Under the pieces are notes generated by a model. The model saw nothing but the letters and a program-made list of their open reading frames with translations, did not search any database and was not told where the DNA came from. From Mucilaginibacter sp. UBA5151 (lineage in GTDB: Bacteria; Bacteroidota; Bacteroidia; Sphingobacteriales; Sphingobacteriaceae), in assembly GCA_002413785.1 (NCBI GenBank), contig DHXR01000017.1:87148-138969 (forward strand): 51,822 nt of DNA. The letters run 5' to 3'. The first letter of the stretch is position 1; each line of letters starts with the position of its first letter. Of the stretch, positions 47,501-51,822 are shown piece after piece. The translations under genes were made by a program, and so were the position numbers.

Positions 47501-48847
47501 CTACTCCCAATTAATTTTTCCCGAAAAATACATCAGCATGGCTACAATGATAAATAATGCAATGCTGCCAATAATCAGGGCGAAATCTTCTAACTGGATA
47601 ATTACATAAATGAAAATATAAAACACCGAAAGGATGAACCCGAAAAGCAGTGCCGCATTCCTGTTTTTGAGCAGAGATCCGATAAATGTAGTGATAAGCC
47701 CTATCGTAGCTACTGAAGCTACCAGGTAAGCCGCGTTAAAACCAATTTGTTCCGAAAACGACAACAGCAGGGAATAATAAATGATCATGGCCGCGCCAAT
47801 CAGCAGGTAATTAAATACATGGATCTTTTGCTTGCGGATAACCTCCGTCAGAAAAAGTGAAATAAAGGTCAGCAGGATGATGAGCAGGGAATATTTGCTG
47901 GTGCGCATGGTTTTTTGGTACTGATCAACCGGTAATCGCAGTTTTACACCAAAAGTAGCCTGCTGCTGTTTTTGCGGATTAGTTAGCAGCGAAATATCAC
48001 CCGTCCATTGTTGCGGAAATGGCCGGTTATAATATAGCATCCGCCATTTGGCGCTAAAGCTGTTTTGATCAACCTTTCGGGTATCCGGCAAATAACGGCC
48101 ATCAAAACTCGGACTACCCCAGTTGCCGCTTGCTTCCACATCGGTGGTTTTGCCTAAGTGTAAAAAGCTTATTTCCTGGCTCCCTTTTAAATCAAGGGAG
48201 TAGTTGAATGGCACCTCACGATCTCTAAAAGCTGATAAATCAACAGCCGCCTGCAATCCATTGTTGAACAGGGTATCCCCGTTAAAGGCCGGTTCCGCTG
48301 TCGGGTTTTGCCCTGCCGCGTTTACCACCGGGTTGGTTTTTAAACCTTTGAGATCGGAGATACTAAAAACAATCTTCGATTTGTTAAGGATCAGCTGATC
48401 GGCTGACAGGTTAAGCGCAGCCAAATCTGCTTTCGCAAAATTGCCCGAGATCTTAACTACGGTATTATACACCACCACATCAAATATCCCCCGGTGCAAA
48501 ATTTCTGTTTTCAGTTCGGCTTTAATATGCAGGTCGTCGGGCAATAGGTATAGGTTTTCAATTACATTTTTCTCTTTTTCTTTCTGATCATTATCAAGAT
48601 ATTTTACCTGTTTTTGGTATGGGATAATCAATACCGGCCCTGCTATCAGCTGGGCGCCCGACCATTTGTCGGATACATCCTGCATCATTTCCTGTTGCCG
48701 GCCCGCGCGTTCATTGATCAGGTTTTCAACTAAGGAAGAGGGGATAAGCAGCACTAAAATAAGTACGCCTATAAAACTTAACTTAACGGTCACCGACTCC
48801 TTGAGCCAATCCATCAATCCGCGTTTTTGTTCTGGTTGTTCTGTCAT
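47501..48847 (-). CDS. creD: Inner-membrane protein CreD
   Basis: This 448-aa protein has one N-terminal TM (about residues 23-42), a large periplasmic region (LIAGPVLIIPYQKQ, FSISDLKGLKTNP and GNWGSPSFDGRYLPD are CreD signatures) and five or six C-terminal TM helices. CreD responds to envelope or beta-lactam stress in gammaproteobacteria under CreBC control. Here no CreBC is present; a winged-helix regulator and a membrane protein stand upstream. A 7-5-7 palindrome 17 bp before the ATG suggests direct control by that regulator. Confidence 0.9.
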   Translation of the reverse strand: MTEQPEQKRGLMDWLKESVTVKLSFIGVLILVLLIPSSLVENLINERAGRQQEMMQDVSDKWSGAQLIAGPVLIIPYQKQVKYLDNDQKEKEKNVIENLYLLPDDLHIKAELKTEILHRGIFDVVVYNTVVKISGNFAKADLAALNLSADQLILNKSKIVFSISDLKGLKTNPVVNAAGQNPTAEPAFNGDTLFNNGLQAAVDLSAFRDREVPFNYSLDLKGSQEISFLHLGKTTDVEASGNWGSPSFDGRYLPDTRKVDQNSFSAKWRMLYYNRPFPQQWTGDISLLTNPQKQQQATFGVKLRLPVDQYQKTMRTSKYSLLIILLTFISLFLTEVIRKQKIHVFNYLLIGAAMIIYYSLLLSFSEQIGFNAAYLVASVATIGLITTFIGSLLKNRNAALLFGFILSVFYIFIYVIIQLEDFALIIGSIALFIIVAMLMYFSGKINWE

Positions 48848-48864
48848 GATTGTTTAATTAAAAG

Positions 48865-48883
48865 TACTTTGAAAAACAAAGTA
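48865..48883. promoter_or_regulatory. Candidate operator TACTTTG-N5-CAAAGTA before creD
   Basis: A perfect 7-5-7 inverted repeat with an AAAAA spacer, 17 bp upstream of the creD ATG. It recurs with the same arms and spacing at 49883-49901. Each arm includes TACTTTG, a near -7 promoter box, so protein binding would occlude the polymerase. Confidence 0.7.
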
Positions 48884-48898
48884 TATAGATAAAAAAAT

Positions 48899-49204
48899 TT
48901 ATGTTGCTTTTTGCTGTTTTATCAATTGCTCCAGCGCATTCAGGTGCTGCTTAAAAGCCGTTTTTCCTTTTTCGGTAGCCTCATAGGTCGTATTCGGCTT
49001 ACGGCCAAGGAAGGCTTTATGCACCACCATATATTCCTCTTTTTCAAGGGCTTTTAAATGCGAGGCCAGGTTACCGTCGGTAGTGTCCAGTAATTCTTTC
49101 AGGGAATTAAAGTCGTACCGGTCATTAACCATCAGCACACTCATGATTTGTAGCCTTAAGCGGTTCTCAAAAGCCTTATCAAGTTTATCAAAGGGAACTT
49201 TCAC
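48899..49204 (-). CDS. Winged-helix transcriptional regulator of the creD module
   Basis: This 101-aa DNA-binding protein is of the HTH_34/ArsR-MarR-like type. It has a first helix pair (LDKAFENRLRLQIMSVL), a recognition helix in TTDGNLASHLKALEKE, and a wing with HKAFLGRKPNTTYEATEKG. This family regularly accompanies creD in Bacteroidota. Its start overlaps the upstream membrane-protein gene by four bases (ATGA), so translation is coupled. The dimer would suit the symmetric TACTTTG-N5-CAAAGTA sites. Confidence 0.88.
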   Translation of the reverse strand: MKVPFDKLDKAFENRLRLQIMSVLMVNDRYDFNSLKELLDTTDGNLASHLKALEKEEYMVVHKAFLGRKPNTTYEATEKGKTAFKQHLNALEQLIKQQKAT

Positions 49205-49875
49205 CTATCGTATTTTAAGTACATCAGACTGCCATAAATAATATGCAGCACGCCAAAACCAATCGCCCAAAATAATAAACCATAGCCGGGTAAACAAGCG
49301 GCTATTAGGCCTATTGCTATTTCACATAAGCCGAGATACCGGACATCTTTGTAAGTGAAATTGCCGGCGCTTACTAATGCGAGGCCATAAAAAACAAGCG
49401 ATGTTGGCGCTGCAATACTATAATGCCCGCGAATGATCAGTATAAGGATTAATATTCCCCCTGTTATTAATGGCGTTGCCATGTGAAATAGCAATGTCCG
49501 GCTGGTGCTGCTCCATATTGGTTGGCCTTTATGTTTTGCCTTGCGGACTGAAAGAAATACTCCGGTGCCAATGGAAGCAATCAAAACAACCAGTGCAATT
49601 ATAATGAGGGTGATTGAAATTTGAGAATAATAACGATCAGAATAATTAACCCAAATACTTCCATAGGAATTGATTTTTGTTGGATTATTAAGAATATAGG
49701 GATTAATCTCATCATGCATATGATAATAAAGAATATAATAGGCAAACCCCGCCCCAATCAATGCATAAACCCCCGCCAATATCCCCGATAGCCCGCTCAG
49801 CGATATGAATTTTGAGGAGCGTTCCATCATACTGCGGATGGACACCAGCTCATCTTCTATTTCTTTTTCTTTCAC
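49201..49875 (-). CDS. Multi-pass membrane protein of the creD module
   Basis: This 224-aa inner-membrane protein has six hydrophobic segments (about residues 25-50, 85-108, 128-146, 150-166, 178-196 and 200-218) and an acidic cytosolic N-terminus (EKEIEDELVSIRSMMERS). It has no catalytic motif. It is a plausible membrane partner or sensor for the adjacent regulator, since such two-gene units commonly precede creD. The start is a GTG at 49875, seven bases downstream of the operator. Confidence 0.75.
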   Translation of the reverse strand: MKEKEIEDELVSIRSMMERSSKFISLSGLSGILAGVYALIGAGFAYYILYYHMHDEINPYILNNPTKINSYGSIWVNYSDRYYSQISITLIIIALVVLIASIGTGVFLSVRKAKHKGQPIWSSTSRTLLFHMATPLITGGILILILIIRGHYSIAAPTSLVFYGLALVSAGNFTYKDVRYLGLCEIAIGLIAACLPGYGLLFWAIGFGVLHIIYGSLMYLKYDR

Positions 49876-49882
49876 GTAAAAG

Positions 49883-49901
49883 TACTTTGTTTATCAAAGT
49901 A
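49883..49901. promoter_or_regulatory. Candidate operator TACTTTG-N5-CAAAGTA before the regulator operon
   Basis: A perfect 7-5-7 inverted repeat with a TTTAT spacer, identical in arms and spacing to the site before creD. The shared flank AAAGTACTTTG lengthens the similarity. It would serve autoregulation. Confidence 0.72.
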
Positions 49902-49987
49902 AATTATTATAAATTTGATTTCAAAATATTTGAGCAAATAAATATTTAATCAGCAATCCTGTTCAGGCAAAAAATCCTCCATTTGCC

Positions 49988-49995
49988 TATCTTTG
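49988..49995 (+). promoter_or_regulatory. Bacteroidota -7 promoter box TATCTTTG
   Basis: Exact TAnnTTTG match with five bases to the ATG at 50001, ruling out the in-frame ATG at 49983, which precedes the box. Confidence 0.65.
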
Positions 49996-50000
49996 CCCCA

Positions 50001-50978
50001 ATGAACAAACAGCAGGTATTCTCCATAAAAAACGGGCGGGCTTTCGATGATGCGGCTTTACAGGTTTTTAGGTACCAGGCTGAAAACTGCATTATTTATA
50101 AAGAATTTATCGCGGGTTTAAACATCGGCATAAAAAAAATTCAGGAAGTAAGCCAAATACCATTTTTACCTATTGAGTTTTTTAAATCGCACGCTATTAT
50201 CAGTTCAATTGATCCGGTTGAAGTTACATTTACCAGTTCGGGCACTACCGGAATAACAACCAGCAGCCATTTTGTTACTGATGTGGGCTGGTACGCCGAA
50301 AGTTTCAGGTCGGCCTTTCGTTTGTTTTATGGTGATATTGAAAAGTACTGCATCCTTGCACTGCTGCCTTCCTATCTTGAACGTGAAGGCTCATCACTTA
50401 TTTACATGGCTGATGACCTGATCAAACAATCAAATAACCCGGACAGCGGATTTTTTCTATATAACCATGATGAATTATATCATCAGCTTAAAAAACAGCA
50501 GAGCGGACAAAAACCAACCTTGCTGATTGGTGTAACCTTTGCCCTGCTTGATTTTATTGAACATTACAAGCTTAATTTCCCCGAACTGATTGTAATGGAA
50601 ACCGGGGGAATGAAAGGCCGCCGAAAAGAAATGATCCGCGAGGAACTGCACACCACGCTTTGCAATGGCTTTGGGGTTGATGCGATCCACTCCGAATACG
50701 GTATGACCGAATTACTGTCACAGGCCTATTCAAAAGGAAACGGTATTTTCAACTGCCCGCCCTGGATGAAAATAATCGCCCGTGATACCAATGACCCAAT
50801 GAGCTTACTGAATGATGATAAAGCAGGGGGCATCAATGTGATCGACCTGGCCAATATCAATTCCTGCTCATTTATAGCCACCCAGGATTTGGGTAAGGTT
50901 TATGCTGACAATTCGTTTGAAGTATTGGGCAGGTTTGATAATTCGGACATCAGGGGATGTAATTTACTGATTGCTTAA
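50001..50978 (+). CDS. LuxE/PaaK-like acyl-adenylate-type protein
   Basis: This 325-aa protein resembles the acyl-protein synthetase LuxE family of the ANL superfamily. The nucleotide-binding loop is VTFTSSGTTGI (about residues 74-84), IVMETGGMKGRRKEMI follows, and YGMTELLSQAY (motif 2) is at about residues 233-243. The C-terminal FEVLGRFDNSDIRGC is the adenylate hinge region. Bacteroidota homologues often work on acyl groups for lipid or flexirubin-like pathways, but no such cluster is here, so the substrate is unknown. Confidence 0.85.
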   Translation: MNKQQVFSIKNGRAFDDAALQVFRYQAENCIIYKEFIAGLNIGIKKIQEVSQIPFLPIEFFKSHAIISSIDPVEVTFTSSGTTGITTSSHFVTDVGWYAESFRSAFRLFYGDIEKYCILALLPSYLEREGSSLIYMADDLIKQSNNPDSGFFLYNHDELYHQLKKQQSGQKPTLLIGVTFALLDFIEHYKLNFPELIVMETGGMKGRRKEMIREELHTTLCNGFGVDAIHSEYGMTELLSQAYSKGNGIFNCPPWMKIIARDTNDPMSLLNDDKAGGINVIDLANINSCSFIATQDLGKVYADNSFEVLGRFDNSDIRGCNLLIA

Positions 50979-51007
50979 AACTTAACTTACAACCAACATA
51001 ATATTAT

Positions 51008-51015
51008 TATTTTTG
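51008..51015 (+). promoter_or_regulatory. Bacteroidota -7 promoter box TATTTTTG
   Basis: Exact TAnnTTTG match, 22 bases before the ATG at 51038. Confidence 0.5.
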
Positions 51016-51037
51016 CGCTTATTATAAAAACATTGCC

Positions 51038-51679
51038 ATGATCGAAAAATTTTTGACCGAAGAACAGGACCCAAAAGCTGTTGAAAAGATATACCAGCGC
51101 TTAAAAGACCTGCTTACTACAGGTGAAGAAATATTATACATTGCGGTTCAAAAAAAGCCGATTGTAAATTTATTCCCCGATTGCGTAGCGCTTACAAACA
51201 AACGCATTTTATTTTTTACCCCTGCCAACCTTGGCCTTACCATAAAATTTATTGATTTTGTTTGGAAAGATATTATTGACGTTTATACCAAAGAAGAGAT
51301 CATCGGCGCTATTTTCAGCGTAAAAACCACCAACGGCGCCGAAATGGGTGTGGATTACCTGCCTAAAGTTCAGGCGCGTAAACTATACCAGTATGCACAG
51401 GAACGTAAAGAATCAGAACGTGAGGCCCGCCGCCTGCGCGATCTTGAAGAAAAACGCGCCGAATCGGGGGCTGTACAATTTGATACGGCTGCCCGGGCGA
51501 TAGCGCAACAACCTGCTGCACCTGCACCTGAACCGGTTTATGCACCAGCGCCGTCTGAAGCGCAAAAGCCGGATGAACTTACCGAAAAACTAAAAAAACT
51601 AAAAATGCTGTTCGATAACGGCCTCATTTCACAGGAAGAATATAACCACAAGAAACTGGATCTGTTGAGTGACCTATAA
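51038..51679 (+). CDS. PH-domain and SHOCT-domain protein
   Basis: This 213-aa soluble protein has a bacterial PH-like beta sandwich over about residues 25-115 (EEILYIAVQKKPI, CVALTNKRILFFTP). A charged helix (YAQERKESEREARRLRDLEE) and a Pro/Ala-rich linker (APAPEPVYAPAPSE) follow. The C-terminal SHOCT motif is LKKLKMLFDNGLISQEEYNH. SHOCT tails mediate oligomerisation or binding. Function unknown; probably a peripheral membrane or scaffold protein. Confidence 0.88.
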   Translation: MIEKFLTEEQDPKAVEKIYQRLKDLLTTGEEILYIAVQKKPIVNLFPDCVALTNKRILFFTPANLGLTIKFIDFVWKDIIDVYTKEEIIGAIFSVKTTNGAEMGVDYLPKVQARKLYQYAQERKESEREARRLRDLEEKRAESGAVQFDTAARAIAQQPAAPAPEPVYAPAPSEAQKPDELTEKLKKLKMLFDNGLISQEEYNHKKLDLLSDL

Positions 51680-51750
51680 GCCCCACCCAACCCTTCCCGG
51701 TAGGGCAATGTCATTAAGTTAAGGGAATTTAATTTTCCGCCAAAGCTTTT

Positions 51751-51822
51751 TAGCCCCACCTAAACGGCAAAGCCCTCATGAACACCTTTAAAAAACAATA
51801 ATTACGTGAATAATCCTCCCCG
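51751..51822 (-). repeat. MITE-like family, inverted copy running off the window
   Basis: Read on the minus strand, the right end GTTTAGGTGGGGCTA, preceded by GGTGTTCATGAGGGCTTTGC and GAGGATTATTCACG, matches the copy at 36919-37055. The rest lies beyond the window. A further GCCCCACCCAACCCTTCC, resembling the left end, lies at about 51680. Confidence 0.65.

Overview
The window looks like a chromosomal segment of a Bacteroidota bacterium, most likely family Sphingobacteriaceae (Mucilaginibacter/Pedobacter-like). The evidence is the recurring TAnnTTTG promoter box placed a few bases before start codons, the near absence of Shine-Dalgarno sequences, and marker families such as GldC, a BT_3928-type DoxX/thioredoxin-like protein, Rossmann-DUF2520, bacterial GH3, DUF5117-type metzincin proteases and hybrid kinase-CheR-CheB clusters. 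No rRNA, tRNA, CRISPR array or complete insertion sequence was seen. Genus-level placement is inference.

Layout. 0-9.2 kb is a signalling region. It holds the 3' part of a PAS histidine kinase, a small secreted protein, a DEAD-box RNA helicase, gldC, a large CHASE3-GAF-kinase-REC3 hybrid kinase, cheR, a REC-less cheB, and a decayed receiver-domain tail. 9.6-17.4 kb is a dispersed System I cytochrome c maturation locus (ccmB, ccmC, ccmD, ccmE, ccmF), with a carboxypeptidase-regulatory-domain protein and glutamate dehydrogenase interleaved. 17.5-26.9 kb is housekeeping: hydrolase, DUF2520 protein, 2Fe-2S ferredoxin with iscX, lolD, sucC, ftsE, grpE-dnaJ and a MORN-type exported protein. 27-33.8 kb holds an exported nucleoside hydrolase, a roughly 1.4-kb decay island (transposase remnant, palindromic elements, frameshifted retropepsin-like pseudogene), a redoxin lipoprotein, a Gfo/Idh/MocA oxidoreductase and an exported metalloprotease. 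34-46.6 kb holds a single-domain response regulator, an MBL-fold hydrolase, recJ, lptB, a GH3 enzyme, folP, a BT_3928 protein, an ABC permease, aroK, a ParE-type toxin-antitoxin pair, a PRTase and rlmD. 46.8-51.8 kb holds a possible 37-aa acidic protein, a lipoprotein, a creD module with its HTH regulator, a LuxE-like protein and a PH-SHOCT protein.

The most unusual material is non-coding. Many intergenic spacers are mirror-image structures. Short words (GGTTCAT, GATTTCGG, TTAGAGG, GAAATGTTG and others) are reiterated just after one gene's stop, and their reverse complement is reiterated just before the next start; in places they supply the stop or start codon. Three other dispersed families are present: a MITE-like element with GCCTCACC/GGTGAGGC ends, a roughly 110-bp palindromic element with 26-bp perfect arms, and 10-4-10 hairpins with a fixed core and variable compensating stems. 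A 7-5-7 palindrome (TACTTTG-N5-CAAAGTA) stands before both transcription units of the creD module and is a strong operator candidate. CcmE carries the CxxxY haem-attachment variant in place of HxxxY.
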